NCBI GenBank assembly: GCA_019054805.1
Contig: JAHQIY010000022.1
Location: 868,001 to 932,000, forward strand
Source of the DNA: Brachionus manjavacas
Lineage: Eukaryota; Rotifera; Eurotatoria; Ploima; Brachionidae
DNA: 64,000 bases
Direction of reading: 5' to 3'
The position numbers were made by a program, and so were the translations under genes. Positions within the stretch are counted from its first letter, which is position 1. Each line of letters opens with the position of its first letter. The notes below the pieces were generated by a model. The model saw only the letters and a list, made by a program, of their open reading frames with translations. It made no database searches and had not been told where the DNA came from. Of the stretch, positions 45,501 through 58,192 are shown in pieces.

Positions 45501-47390
45501 CGATGATTGATTAGATTCGAGATAAATGATTTTAACCTAAAATAGGAATAAAATTGACCCTCTATTTAATTGATCGTCAATTCTTTTCCCTCTTCAATAA
45601 TTCTAGGCGGGTTCAATTAATTGCAAAATCAAGACTTCCAGAATATTTATCGAAATTTTGAATTCGCAACGATAAGCATTCTCGCTTGACGAACAAAATC
45701 ACCGCTAAGACTTTGTAACAATACAATTAGGGGCTTTTATTTTTTTGTTGTTCTTTGAATTATACAAGAAAACTCGCTGAGGCTTTATACTTAATTAAAG
45801 AATTGCTCCAAGGTGCATTTTTTTAATGTGACGCAATTGACTTTATCGCTTCTGAATAATTTCCTATTAAAGAAAAAACTAAATTCACAATCAATAGGAA
45901 TCGATTACGAACTGAATGGAGGAATTAAACAAAAATAGAAAAAAAAAACTCAAATCTGCCTAGGAAATTTGCTAGCTAGCATCATCAGTTCAGCGGTAAT
46001 TAGAGCCGCCAGTTATTTTCACTATGATATGGCTCTTGAATAGTTAAAAGCATTGCCGTGAGCATTTTGAGTCCAAAGCCAATGGTTCTAGTCTTATCTA
46101 ATATATGAAGTTGCGCTAAAGTCAAAAAAAAATGAGAAAATTTTCAGCTGATGAATTGGTGGTGTTGAAATAAAAAAAGAAGCTTTGATTCAAAATACGG
46201 CCCAAAAGTTTTAGAGCTCTTGAAATAAGAGCTTTGAATGGAACGCATAAAAAAGCAATCAAAATTTTATTCAAAATTGTTAAATTCCGTTTTAGTTTCG
46301 TTTTACAAAACAACTTTATCTCAAAAATATTGATTGAAGCAATCTACTAAGAAATTAAATTCCGATGAGTCTGGTAATAATAGAAGAGAGTTATTAGTGA
46401 GCCGGTCAGATTGTGGGTAGGAGAGGAGAAATATTTTTTTAATTAAATGAAAGAACAGGATATATGCTGGAAGATTTTGTGTGTTTGCAGCGATGAGTGA
46501 TCGTCGATAAGTGAGAAAAAAAGAACTGGGAAGAAAAAAGAGACCGCTGTCGAACAACTAATCCTAGAGAGTCGAATACTCTTTGAGACTTGAAATTGTG
46601 TCAAATCCCTAGGATTTTACTTAATCATCCACAAATATTCATTCAACATAAAAGATTACAAAATTAGCAATAATCTTAGATCAAAAACAACAAATGTGTT
46701 GTTTGTTAAGATTGCATGAAACTTAATTACTTAACACAGTGGGCTTAATAAAAAGCAAATCCTTCCTCTTTGAATTGTGTTCATGATAACAATTTAATTT
46801 AATCGTTGTTTGTACTAACAATAATGGATTACAATTTACAAACGAAAAATTAAAATTGTTTCGATACTTGATAAACTTAGTTTTTTTTCCAACATACATT
46901 TTGCATTTAGTCTATTTTTTTGATCATTAAAAAAATCTACAATTAAACTAGATCTATAAATAAATATTTATTTTTTTTAATTTCTCTTTTTTAGTTTAAA
47001 AATGTAACTGGCTTTTTCTAAGCTTCATTTTAATTCTATCCATTTTCTAACTTTGCATTTACATTGCCCATGAGCCACTATTCGAGATAACAAATATGAT
47101 CGATTTCAATCGATTATTCCATTGAAAACTTCTAAATTTTAAGGACAAAAAATCTCCCTCATTCCTTTTTCGAATGCTTCAAATCAAACATTTATTCAAG
47201 TGCTTTTTCATAACTTCAAATAACTATGTAACGGGTGTGGAATAAGAAATGGCACAAAAGTTAAGTTTTATTTGCCATAAGAGTGGACAAGACCTTTGCC
47301 AATTTTTTTTTCTAAATTTAGAATCAGGCTGATCCTACCTTTAAAATATAAAAATTATATCATGATGTTGAATTTTCGACTAGTTGTTAG
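45501..47390. other. AT-rich region, no gene found
   Basis: Several short open frames (for example 46122-46313 and 46321-46557, minus) are low-complexity and unsupported. No repeat recognised. Confidence 0.4.
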
Positions 47391-47396
47391 TATAAA

Positions 47397-47790
47397 ATGT
47401 ACAAAACCATCAAAAAAGATTTGTACAACTTTGTAAATTTGCCAAAAGCTGAAGTTGTAAGGAGATTCACTTGTAAGGAGAGTGTAAAGAACAAGGGCGT
47501 TAAAAAATTTGAAGAAAAATTAATGGTCTTGTTGGCTATTTTCACAAGGCGGAATAAGCGAACCATATTTTGTACCTAGTGGTTTAGCGGTTAATCGACC
47601 TTGGAGAGTGCATTAAGAAACGACTTGAACCATTGATTAAAGAATATTATCAGGATGGTAATTTTGTATTTTGGCACGACTTTGCATCATCTCATTATGC
47701 GAATATGCAACAGAATTATATGTTAGATAAAATATAAGGAATGTTGCCAAAGAAGTGAATCCAGCAGACGTACCAAAAGCCAAAAAAATT
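47397..47790 (+). pseudogene. Mariner-family transposase relict
   Basis: Translated pieces in shifting frames match mariner transposase order: K-F-E-E-K-L-M-V, then S-G-L-A-V-N (frame +), then D-G-N-F-V-F-W-H-D-F-A-S-S-H-Y-A near 47655-47705, then V-N-P-A-D-V-P. The canonical second catalytic Asp lies in W-P-D-L-A-S-x-H-Y; here the pattern is W-H-D-F-A-S-S-H-Y, with the Asp kept. Frames change at least twice. The DNA-binding N-terminus and TIRs are not visible. Confidence 0.8.
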
Positions 47791-47959
47791 TGAAAGCTAA
47801 AATTTATGAGGGTGATTTAAAAAGCTATTACCAGAGCAAATACTCGATAAAATAAAAAAACTGATAACCAATATAATGCTTACGATTCTACCCCGACCTT
47901 TTTTGGCATTAAGCTTAACCCAACTAAACTACAATTCTCTTTCAATGGAAATTGCTAAA

Positions 47960-48160
47960 AAAGTCTCTCTGAAAGTCATTATTTTTCGAAAAATTAAAAG
48001 ATTTAATGCGGCAAGTCAATTGCTTTAAACGAGACTCTTTAAAAATCTTCAATCAGGTCTCTTTTTGGTACTGTTTTATTATTCTACAATGTGACAGGCG
48101 ACTGAGAAGAGGACTAAAGCCGCTCAGAACTGTCTTGGATTTCTCATGCAAATTATTTTT
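47960..48160 (+). pseudogene. Faint LINE C-terminal fragment
   Basis: Plus-strand pieces L-F-K-N-L-Q-S-G-L-F and A-A-Q-N-C-L-G-F-L-M-Q resemble the 'L-Y-K-S-L-I-R-S' and 'Q-N-R-A-L-R-x-I' segments of LINE reverse transcriptases. Weak, low confidence. Confidence 0.3.
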
Positions 48161-48399
48161 CAAATAAAAAAATTAATAACTATATGTAAATATTACGGGA
48201 TGGAAGACCACTCTAAAATGTCGGAAATTTCCTCTAAATGGTATCATAAATAAAAAAAAAACTGCGATAAAGATCTAAACAAATTTTTGATAGTTAAACA
48301 AAGTAATTTTCTTACCTGAATGACCTAAAACTCTCTTTATCATATATCTTTTTTATATCTATTAACTCTTACAAACTTTATTTTTATTTTTTTTTTTTT

Positions 48400-48532
48400 T
48401 TTTTTCCTTATTTTTTGATTTTATTTTACTTAACTTTTATTAATTTTTAATTTTACTTAACTTAATTTTTTATTTTTTATTTTTATTCTGAAGGAGCTTT
48501 AGCTCGGTACAGTTAACAAATAAATAATAATA
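48400..48532 (+). mobile_element. LINE family A 3' UTR and tail
   Basis: TTTATTCTGAAGGAGC, then TTTAGCTCGGTACAG, then AACAAATAAATAATAATAA. It directly abuts the next LINE fragment starting at 48534, so two insertions of one family lie head-to-tail. Confidence 0.7.
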
Positions 48533-48533
48533 A

Positions 48534-49177
48534 GTGGCCACCACAAATCACCTAAACCTCGAAATTCATGGGAATAAACTCGATAATCAGAAAGAAGTTA
48601 AATTTCTCGGCGTTAAGTTTGACTCAGGTTTAACCTTTTCTCCGATGGTAGAGGAAATAAAAGAACGTTGTAGTTCAAGGCTCAACTTAATAAAAATCCT
48701 TTCAAATAAAAAATGGGGTCTTAATTCTAAAACACTCAGTAACCTCTATAAATCCTTAATTGGGTCTATTCTAGACTATTCTTTCCCTTGCCTAAATTCT
48801 TTTTCTGAAACAACCATTAAAAGACTACAAGTATTTCAAAACTCAGCTGTTCGATCCATTCTCAAACTTAAATTTAATGCTCCCTCTAACATTTTACATC
48901 ACGAGGCTTTTAACAAATTAAGACTTCTAACAGTCTCGAATCGACTTTTTGAGTTGAGTGAGAGGTATGTTAGGGCTGGACTGAGTCATTCTGTCCCATT
49001 GGTAATCAGAATGGTAAATGAATACCGAGAAGGTTACGAATCTCGTTTCATCGAATACCCTACTCCTTTGTGTAATTGCTATCTTCTAATTTCTTCTTTT
49101 GTTCTTTAACTGTCCAATTTTTAAAAACCTTAAACTACCTCATGTACCTTTATCCATTTTAACTTTCCTATTCTAAA
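48534..49177 (+). pseudogene. LINE family A, 5'-truncated copy with intact C-terminal frame
   Basis: A 191-codon open frame at 48534-49109 covers the C-terminal part of the reverse-transcriptase ORF: V-K-F-L-G-V-K-F-D, S-R-L-N-L-I-K-I-L-S-N-K-K-W-G-L, I-G-S-I-L-D-Y, I-L-H-H-E-A-F-N-K, and E-Y-P-T-P-L-C-N. It is collinear with the 9580-10800 copy and less decayed, suggesting more recent insertion. The expected 3' tail is missing: the 3' UTR is cut off at the foldback element at 49178. Confidence 0.85.
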
Positions 49178-49646
49178 TAAAAATTGTCTCCTAGCGCTTT
49201 TTTTGTTAAGCTCATTGCTAAAAAACTAAAAAAAAATTACTAAAAATGTAATTTTTAGGTAAAATTCATTAATTTTAAAAAATTGAAAAGTAATTAAATA
49301 GAATAATAAATAATGTGTAATTAGAAAAGTGATAAAAGCTATTCTTTTTTAAAATAAAAAACCATGTCATGATATAAAATTGTCTCTAAAAAAAATTTAA
49401 AAAGTGCTTTTTTTCTTAAAATAATTAAAGAAAATTGGTTTAGTTATAAGCAAAAATAAATTAAGAGAAATGTTGACCGAGAGCTCCAAAACAAATATTC
49501 ATTTTTTATATAATATGCTTATGAGAATGTAGATATTTTAATTCCCTACAAAACGATATGCAATAAAATTTTCAATTTTTTAAAATTAAAGAATTTTACC
49601 TAAAAAATACATTTTTTACCTAAAAAGAGCTAGGAGACAATTTATT
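49178..49646. mobile_element. 469-bp foldback MITE
   Basis: The left end AATAAAAATTGTCTCCTAGC and right end are inverted copies, with further inverted blocks TTTTAGGTAAAATTC and AATTTTAAAAAATTGAAAA on both arms. A third partial copy of the end motif (AAATTGTCTCTAAAA) lies inside at about 49378. It sits in the 3' UTR of the preceding LINE, so it inserted later. Confidence 0.6.
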
Positions 49647-52600
49647 TTTCTGCAATAATGCTTAGCCTATTATCTTTCATATAATTAGTGGTCGGAAGGT
49701 CAAGGTCTTATCATTATCCTGGAAACATGTGGTCCGTTAACAGCAACTCAGGTATTGACTCGTTATTTCTAGTTTTACAAGTCAAAAACAAGGTCTTATG
49801 GAGCAATTGATACTTTTGCTCAAAAGTTCATTAAATTCTCTACAAAATGGTCGGTGGTCGGCAGTTTTAAGATAATTCCTAATACCATCCGACCGCGGTC
49901 CGTGTTTTAGCATAAGCCCTCTATTCAGTCTTTGTTCTTTAAAAAAAATTTTGGCGACAAAAAATTAATTATTCAAGAGATTGTACAAAAGAGCTGAAGA
50001 ATTTTTTTCTAATTATCTTTATGAGCAAAAAAAATAGGCTTCAAATGTAATAACATTTCAATTAATTATTATGCATTAACAAAAAAACTCATTTTAGTCG
50101 AATTGGATAAACATTTTAAAAATTGAAAAAAAATCTAAGATAGGTTTTTTGTGTTTAACCTTTGAATGATCAAACTTATATTGAGATTAAGGAAACTTTT
50201 TTTTTAATCAAATGATTTTGATTTACCCCAGGGTTTTTGTTTTAAACCCTCTTGTCACGATACATTGTAAAAACTTTAGCGAAATTTTGTTGAAAATTAT
50301 TATATAAAAAATAATTAAAAATTAAAAACAAAAATTTTAAAATTTTAACTGAAATGAGTTTGATTCGAATACAACGATTTACAATTTGATTTAATAACAT
50401 AAGGAAGTATTACGTATAAGATTTACTTTGAGACCAACAAAACTACAAAAATCATTGTATTCATTTTCTAACTTTGTCGAATGAACACTAAAAGCTGTGT
50501 ATAACTTTTTGTTTTATTTTCTCAAAACAAACAACCTAAGCGATTTCCGACTTTTTTAGTCAATAAAAAAAGCTAAAAATAAGAACACAATTTCGCAAAT
50601 TTTTTATTTGTATTGCAAATAAATGTATCAAAAAGAAATCAAAAATCAAAAATAATTTTCAAGCTTTTCGAGGATTAGTGCTAGACAAAAAGCCATCACA
50701 TTAACTTGAATGAGAATGAAAAGCCAAAGATACATTGAGAGAATGACTGTAAAATTTGTTTTATTATCATTGTTCCAAATATGCTGAATATGAGAAAAAT
50801 GTCTTAATTTTCAGTTAGCACGACCTTATGAAATCTCAACTAATTTAATAATAAACGCTTGAACTGACATTAAAAATGAAATCATCTGCTGTATAAACAA
50901 ATAGTATTTGTAAAAGTAAACAGTTTATCGCCTGAATAAACCCTTTTAGACCAATTTAATCAGAACAACCTAAAAGGGCTTACTTTTTAAGCAAGAATAA
51001 ACAAAATGTTTCCAATCTATTTTATTCTACATAATTTTTTAATTTTAAGAAATTTTTTTTAAATAAACTAAGTTACACATGTCTTTTTATTTATTTAAAA
51101 TTGAATTGAGGCTAAGATCCCATGGATGGTCCGAATGGCCCAAGTCTCCGGCGACCCTCAAATTTGAAATTTTGCTACAAATCAAATTAAAGTTTTTCAC
51201 TAATAAATCAATTTTGCATATTATTAGAAAATTCGAAAATTTATAACAAATGAATTGTTTTGTTTTTCTAGAGAAAAAAAATACCATACATACTTGACTG
51301 TAGACAAAAAAAACAATATTGGTGAAAAATCTGGAATTGATTACTGAATATTTATTTGTGAACAGTAATTATTTGGAAAAAGCTTAAAAAATGTTGCTAA
51401 AATAATAAATCTATTATGGCGTCGAGTTGGTTCGAAGTGCGCCATGTTTCTTAATTAGAAAATTTGTTATTTTAATAAGTAAATAAATCAAGGCTGATAT
51501 TATGATTGTCGATCACATGACATTAATAAGCAACTAGATTCAAGCTGGTCTTAGCAATTAGAAAAAAGATCATGCTCCATTGGGACGCGAGAAACTAAAA
51601 GCGAACAGTGGGTAGCACGAAAGATAACAGACTCATTAGGGCAAGCACAAAGCCACAATTATTCGTCAAATTTTAGAAAATAAAATAAAAGGTGAAAATA
51701 TTTACTTTTTAAATTAACGGCTAAGCCGTAAACTAAACACTAATAAAATATTTTTAAATAAATCGAGTCATTGTATTTATAATTTGTTCAAATTTACTTA
51801 TTGATTATCGATTAAATGTAAAGTAAATGCGAGATAAACAAGAGAAAATTCCAATCTCTCCCTCTCTCTATTATCATATCTAAATCTTACAATTAAACTA
51901 AAATTTGAATAGAGCTGATTTATCTTGGGCCGAAATTCCAGTCTATTCTAATGACCTATTAAATCGATTTATAATTATTAGCCAAATTTGCTACATCAAA
52001 GAATCACTGATCTATCAAGCTTAAATGCTAAATCAGCTATGAAAAAAAGCGCTTCTCATTCCTTTTTCCTACTTTCCATGCTTGGTCAGATATTCAACAA
52101 TAAACTCAATTGTCCGTGTTATAAATAAACAATTTTGTCTCACAATAAACTATTTTCACCTTTTAACTTAAAATTTTTAGATTTGAATATTCTTTATCAC
52201 AAATGGAAACGAATACAAAACAAACAATTTTGTTTGTGTTTATTTCGGTCTGAAAAATTAGGATATTAAAATATGGGAGCCTAATTTAATCAAATTAACT
52301 AGATTGAAATCAAAATCTTCGAAGAAGTGAAATAACTCGAAAAAATTTAATTTCAGCAATAATTGACTTGAGTTTGTCAAATTTGTTGATATCAAAATGG
52401 AAAAATATTAAGCCAAAAAATAGAGCGCTTTTAGTAAAATCATTTTTAGTCATTTCATTTTTTTTCTACTTATTAAAATAAAAATACTGTTTTTTAAATC
52501 AACTACATTTAATTATAGAATTTAATTAAGATATAAAGTATTGGATGTATTTTTCATTTTTTACATAAAAAGAAAAAAATATCATAGAATTTATGTTAAC

Positions 52601-53544
52601 ACTTTAAAATTTAAAATTTTCCCATTTACTCTTCTTCAGTTTCAAGTTGTCTTTAATCTTTAATTTTAATAACCATTCGTTTAATTTATTTACTAAAAAA
52701 AAAGATAAGGCGCTTGAAATAGATACCAAGATACACGATTGAATATTTGGTGGTGAGGTTTATTTTTTGAAATTTGTTATTAAATCAAAAGAAAATATAT
52801 TTAATTAATAAATGAGTATTAATTAAGTTAAATTAGAAATTATGTAAATCTTTTTTTTAAGCATGTAAATTTTGAAATCGAGAAAAAAGGTGTTTTTTTA
52901 TAAAATGAAAATTTTATTTTTTTTGCATCGCCGAATGTGGCGTAATTTTTTTGAAATAAATAAAAATAATTATATTGATTTTAATCTTGTAATCCTTGCA
53001 TTAAAAGACATAAATTTGGTAAATTACACTTCCAAGTTATTCTGTATCTTCACGTAGCTGCTGGGTTTTTTAAACATATGAAATTTTATAAAATAAATAT
53101 CCAAATTTGATTAAAATAAAAGTTTAGCCACAAATAAAATAATCTGATTGAAGTCCGAATTTTTGTGAATAAATTAAAATTGATATTCAAATGTTGAATT
53201 TGTTTTTCATTCTAAATTTATTTAAGTAAAATTAATAATTTGTTTGAAATAATAATTTAGGTAGAGCCTCGGCATGTCCAAATGGAGACTAAGTCTTTTG
53301 TTTGTGAAATCCTCATAAAAAAATATTAACTACGGTTTAGCTGAAATTAACAGTTATTGAAAAAATATTGAGCTAAACTTGGGAAATCCCGTCATAGGTG
53401 CACCTAGCTTTTAAATAATTACCTTCAATCAGGGGTACCTGGACAATGCTTGTTACTGGACCCTTAAATATGTTTGACTAGGTGCACCTTTATTCGATTT
53501 TCTTAGGACAACTTTTATTTAGCTTAATTGAAAAATCAATTCTC
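49647..53544. other. Long AT-rich region without a recognised gene
   Basis: No coding exon supported on either strand. Short frames such as 51087-51287 and 52872-53057 are low-complexity. AGGTGCACCTAG at 53396 and its inverted copy at about 53478 are near-palindromic and bracket about 70 bp. The rest is AT-rich with runs of A and T. Confidence 0.4.
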
Positions 53545-53620
53545 CATTGATAACCAAATCTGCTCCCATCGAACACAGAAGAAAGAGAGGAAGACCGGGA
53601 AAGAATTTATTAGAGAAAAA
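53545..53620 (+). pseudogene. RTE-type LINE fragment
   Basis: One frame reads A-P-I-E-H-R-R-K-R-G-R-P-G-K-N-L-L-E, resembling the 'R-R-x-R-G-R-P-x-x-T-W' motif near the end of RTE-type LINEs (compare R-N-A-G-R-P-K-L-T-W at about 6150). Confidence 0.4.
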
Positions 53621-53784
53621 TTTTTATTAATTTTATTGAATTAAATTTTACAATTATTTGATTTTATTAATAATATGTTTGACTTCTTTTATTTTATAAT
53701 TTTGCCAACAAATACATATCAGAATAATTAATTTTTAATAATCCGAATGATCAATATAATACTCATCTAATAATTATCCTGGTT

Positions 53785-53835
53785 TAATTTTTTATCTGTG
53801 CCGAGATTAAAGCTCCTTCAGATAATGATAAGACT
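53785..53835 (-). mobile_element. LINE family A tail fragment
   Basis: On the minus strand: ATCTGAAGGAGCTTTAATC, then TCGGCACAGATAAAAAATTAA. This is the terminal motif only. Confidence 0.5.
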
Positions 53836-55899
53836 GCTACAAATGGCCTCATCTTAAATGTGTTGGTATATCAAAGTTGAAGGCTAATAAGCTTAAAAAA
53901 TGGTTTTGTCGTCCATATTCTACACTGTAATATTCATTTTATGTTATTTTAACATTTCTTTATTCTCAAAAAAAATTAATCTTTAATAAAAACTGGGTTT
54001 ACCTGGTCATCTTCAGCTACCAGCTCCTTTAAGTAGCTGTGCCTATAACTAGGTACTCTTTTTAAGGCTACGTGTCCCTACAGTAATTCTAAAAAAGATT
54101 TGTCTAATTAAACAAATGAATAAAAAGAAATCATTATTTTTAAAAATAGATAAAAATTTTAGAATTTAAATGAATGAAAATAAAAATTCAAAATTTTTTT
54201 TTAAAAGTGAATCTTGACCGTATAAGACCCAAAGTAACTCAACACTTTGGTCACAGCTAAAATTAGAATACTGCTCTAAAAATTCAAGCGAACCACGCCT
54301 TGGTTAACCATATTTGAAATATTGAATTAATCATTGAGCTTTCGTGAAAATTGATCTATCTTTTAGGAAATAAATTTAAATTCAAGGTAAATATTTACAT
54401 TCAAACGATATTTTATTCATTCAATCCTACAGTAGCTTATCCTTGAAAATTCATCAAAAAACCCCCCAAAAAAAACAAGCGTGCCAAACACAATTGACTT
54501 AATAAAGCACATGACCTTATCTTAAAATGTAACACTATTTCTTTAAGCAAATATTAGCGACATGATCATACATCAATCTTTTGACCAAATCAATTCAAAT
54601 CTTATCTGATCAATTGAAAAACAAATATCTTAAGCCAAGAAAAAAATATGATCGCGTTCAAAAGCCCTATTTGAGCGTGTACTATAACAAAATCATTAAA
54701 CCGACTACCTCCAACAACTAATGAGAATTCCAAAGAATGTGGGGGCATAAAATTTCATGCTTGTCCAATTAATAAGTAATTTTTCAATATTTTATTTCAT
54801 ACTCGCGATAACTTTGCACTCTCAATAAAAGAATGGCTTAATTCGTATTAAAAATCGATTAAGAAACGTATTACTAGAAATTATTTTTTAATTAACCAAA
54901 CTAATTTCTTTTCAAAAAGTGGTCTTACATAATATCATCAAAATACCAGGAAATTAAATTCTTCTTCAAATTGCTAAAATTATTCTAGAATTTAAGAAAG
55001 AATGGTAGAAAAGCAGACCATGTTATCTTATACTAAAGCATTGTGCATTATTTTGCATGCATGAAATTTTTGCACAGATAAAAAAATACTTAAAAACCTT
55101 CTTTTGAAGATAATTTTTGAGCATGATCATTTAAATATGACCAAAAACTCTAGTTTACCAAATGTCAATGTTTTTTAAACAAATTCAAAAAATGAAATAT
55201 CCTTTTAATTACTTTTACTGTCGTTAATTGCAACGTTTTGGCCTCAAGCCATTATAAAATGTTTTAGATTCAAAAAAAAGACAGGTGGTTATTATTATTA
55301 TTTATTCATATAATTACGCCAGATTCGGCGATGTAAAAAATAACATAAAATCAAATACAAAGGAAGGTAGTTATGTACTGTTTGTTTTCCTTTTTTAAAT
55401 TTACAATTAAAAAAAGGTTGTTTAAGAAATTGAAATATTAAAATAGATTTTCATTTTTTACATAAATACCACAAAAGATTTAATTTTAAATTAAATATTC
55501 AAAGATTGAGATTAACACAAAAATAATAAATAAAACCTTGTTCAAAATTATGTTAAATAAACTTTAAATTCAAGGTAAATTCTAAAATTTCAGCTCTACT
55601 CAATAGAAGGCAAAAATTAAAGCAAGACGTCCTGATTCTGGAAAAAATTAGAATAAAAAAAAATTATTTTATACATTTTTTTTCAAAAATAACCAAACAA
55701 AATAAAAAAAATAAAGAATTTTAATTAATTTAAAAAAATAGTTCATTAATTTATTACGTCAGCCAAAATTGGTTTCCAAATTGATAATATTCTCCAAAAT
55801 TTTTTTTTATTATGTCAGGCCACTCAGAATGAATCTGAGTCATTCTTTTCATTCTATCGATTTAATAAAAAAAAGATGATTTCATCAAGGAATAATATT
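53836..55899. other. AT-rich region without a recognised gene
   Basis: A trinucleotide TTA run at about 55288-55305 followed by CGCCAGATTCGGCG may be the edge of another LINE on the minus strand. Otherwise nothing supported. Confidence 0.35.
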
Positions 55900-57285
55900 T
55901 AGAAGGGAATTAATAATTGATAAGAAAGGCAGTAGAAGTGACCCCGGCAATTATAGGCCTGTTTCCCTAACAGCAGTGCCTTGCAAAATTATGGAACGTA
56001 TGATTAGGGACGTCATGTTAGAGCATCTCTATAACAACGAGTTAATAACACCCCACCAACATGGTTTTGTCATTGGAAAATCGGTTGCCACTAATCTACT
56101 GGAAACAGTTGATTTTGTAAGCGAAAATTTAGAAAAGGGTTTAGATGTACTTGAGGTGTTCCTCGACTTCGCAAAAGCTTTTGACAAGGTCTGCCATGAG
56201 TCTCTTCAAGTTAAACTTAAAACACTTGGGTTTGATAAAGGTATCCTAGATTGGATTAGTGACTTCTTGACTAACCGGAAACAAAGAGTCGTTTTAGGAC
56301 AGCATTCAGTAGAATGGAGGGAAGTAACGAGTGGAGTTCCACAAGGAAGTGTTTTAGGACCTCTACATTTCACTGAATATGACTGAATATGGATGGTTTG
56401 GATGCTGATCAACATCTTGAATTTGTAGATTCTCAAAAAGATCTTGGAGTGACTCTTTCGCCTAATTTGAAGTTCTCAGAGCACATTAGGATGCAAGCAA
56501 ATAAGGCAAATGCTATTTTGGGTCAATTACGGCGAACTTTCAGGTTCTGGACAATTGATACGCTAAGACTATTGTTTTGTACATTCCTAAGACTTCATCT
56601 GGAATATGCCGCAGTAGTCTGGTCTCCTCATACAGTAAAGGATATTGGAGTACTTGAGAATGTACAGAGAAGAGCCACAAAGTACCGAGAGTCCGTAACT
56701 GGGAATATAGCAAGAGACTAGCAGTTCTTGGTTTGACCCCGCTTAGCGAGAGAAGAGAAAGAGGTGACTTGAACCAGCTTTTTAAATTCCAAAGTGGCAT
56801 CAATAAAGTTAATTGGACAAAACTTCCTACTTGATGTAACTCGATAGCTTCATCAGGGCCTGCTCAGGGAATCAGGGGACATAAGTGAAGACTATTAAAA
56901 ATTGTAGTCAGAGGGAACACTTTTTTATCAATAGAGTAGTAAATGGGTGGAACAAGCTTCCTGAAGAAGTGATTAATTCTTGTTCAGTGAATCAATTCAA
57001 AAATGAGTACGATAAGTTCAAAAATCCGTATCTACTGTAATTATCTAATAAATAGATAAAAAATGGATTCTGTTGGGTGGAGCAGGTCGGATAGATGTGT
57101 TTAGTACTTATTCTAGCGATTGAGAGCTGGAAATTGGACGGAAAGCTACAATATTTTTCTTCAAAATTTGGATAATTATGAATAGCCTAATGTTTTGTTG
57201 TTAAACGGTGTAAATAGCTAACATAGTAGTCCGTGTAAGACTTCTCCGCAAGTTTCTTGCAGTAGCTTATTATTATTATTAATAT
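55900..57285 (+). pseudogene. LINE family C (CR1/L2-like) with deletion of the catalytic box
   Basis: Frames 55940-56386 and 56389-56721 give N-Y-R-P-V-S-L-T-A, Q-H-G-F-V-I-G-K-S, D-F-A-K-A-F-D-K-V and G-V-P-Q-G-S-V-L-G-P, then jump to L-E-F-V-D-S-Q-K-D-L-G-V-T-L and L-H-L-E-Y-A-A-V-V-W-S-P. The region that should hold F/Y-A-D-D (about 60-70 residues) is missing, so the copy is catalytically dead. Its 3' end is a TTA run at about 57270-57285, as in the minus-strand copy at 21417-22240. Confidence 0.87.
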
Positions 57286-57654
57286 AAATGATAATTGAAT
57301 TTTTAACTGATTTGAGTTAATATGGCATAGGAATAATGACGTCTAACAATCCAACTGGCGAGTTAAAAAATAAATTTTTTAAAGCCTGCTTTCATAATCT
57401 TAGTTATTTTGCGTTAATTTTTTTTTAACTAGATTTGTTACATTAAAAGTATATTATTTCTACAAAACTGTTCCCTCTGGTCACTTAATTTTGACGGTTT
57501 TTCTTGCCTGATAAATTTGAATTTTAAATTTAGGGATTTTTGAAAATGAGTCAGATTGGTATACCCGAAAAAAATACTGGTATACTACGGATCAAATGGT
57601 ATCTTTCAAACAGAAGCTTTTTTGTACATGTTGAAAATTAACATTCGGAATTGT

Positions 57655-57740
57655 TTTGAAAGTGGAGTACGGCAAGGTTCTATTCTATCTATTTTTTTGA
57701 TTTATATAAAAAATTTAATTGAGAGTATTAGGTAGCTCAA
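57655..57740 (+). pseudogene. Reverse-transcriptase fragment
   Basis: The frame reads E-S-G-V-R-Q-G-S-I-L-S-I-F-L-I-Y-I, the P-Q-G-S block of a LINE reverse transcriptase. No neighbours from the same ORF are readable. Confidence 0.45.
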
Positions 57741-58016
57741 TAAATGGGAACTAGCTCCAGCTGGCAGAAAATTTATTCGAAAATAAGCAAACTAAAGTAA
57801 GTAACAAGTGACAGTTTTAATACAAAAAGACTGACAAGGATGCTGATGTGAATGCAAAATACTTAATAGTTATGCACAAACTTTGGAAAAAAAACTAAAT
57901 TTTAAAATGCAAACAAAACTGATACGCGAAAGCCTTGAAATAAGGCCCATCACTAATTGAATTTTCCTCATTGCTAATTTTAATGAAAAAAACCCTATAT
58001 TAAAGTTAAGAATAAT

Positions 58017-58075
58017 TTATTAGAAAGACTGACTGCACCCGCTTCTAATTTAGACTAGTTTTTATTAAAATAGCG
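58017..58075. repeat. Dispersed repeat, inverted partner at 62336-62392
   Basis: TGACTGCACCCGCTTCTAAT, then a TTTTTATTAAAATA block, occurs here. Its reverse complement occurs at 62336-62392 with few changes. The copies are 4.3 kb apart and oppositely oriented. Confidence 0.55.
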
Positions 58076-58192
58076 GTACTAAATCATTATTTGCCATGAA
58101 ATAATTCATCATTTTATATTGTCATTAGAATGATAGCTGGAAAAGGACTTCGGGCAGTTTGGAATGGGACTTTGGGCAGTTGATTACAATTC

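Noticed and set aside
53396..53490. Inverted AGGTGCACCTAG motifs as a transposon
   Set aside because: The motif is itself nearly palindromic and the interior is only about 70 bp without further arm similarity; chance is likely.
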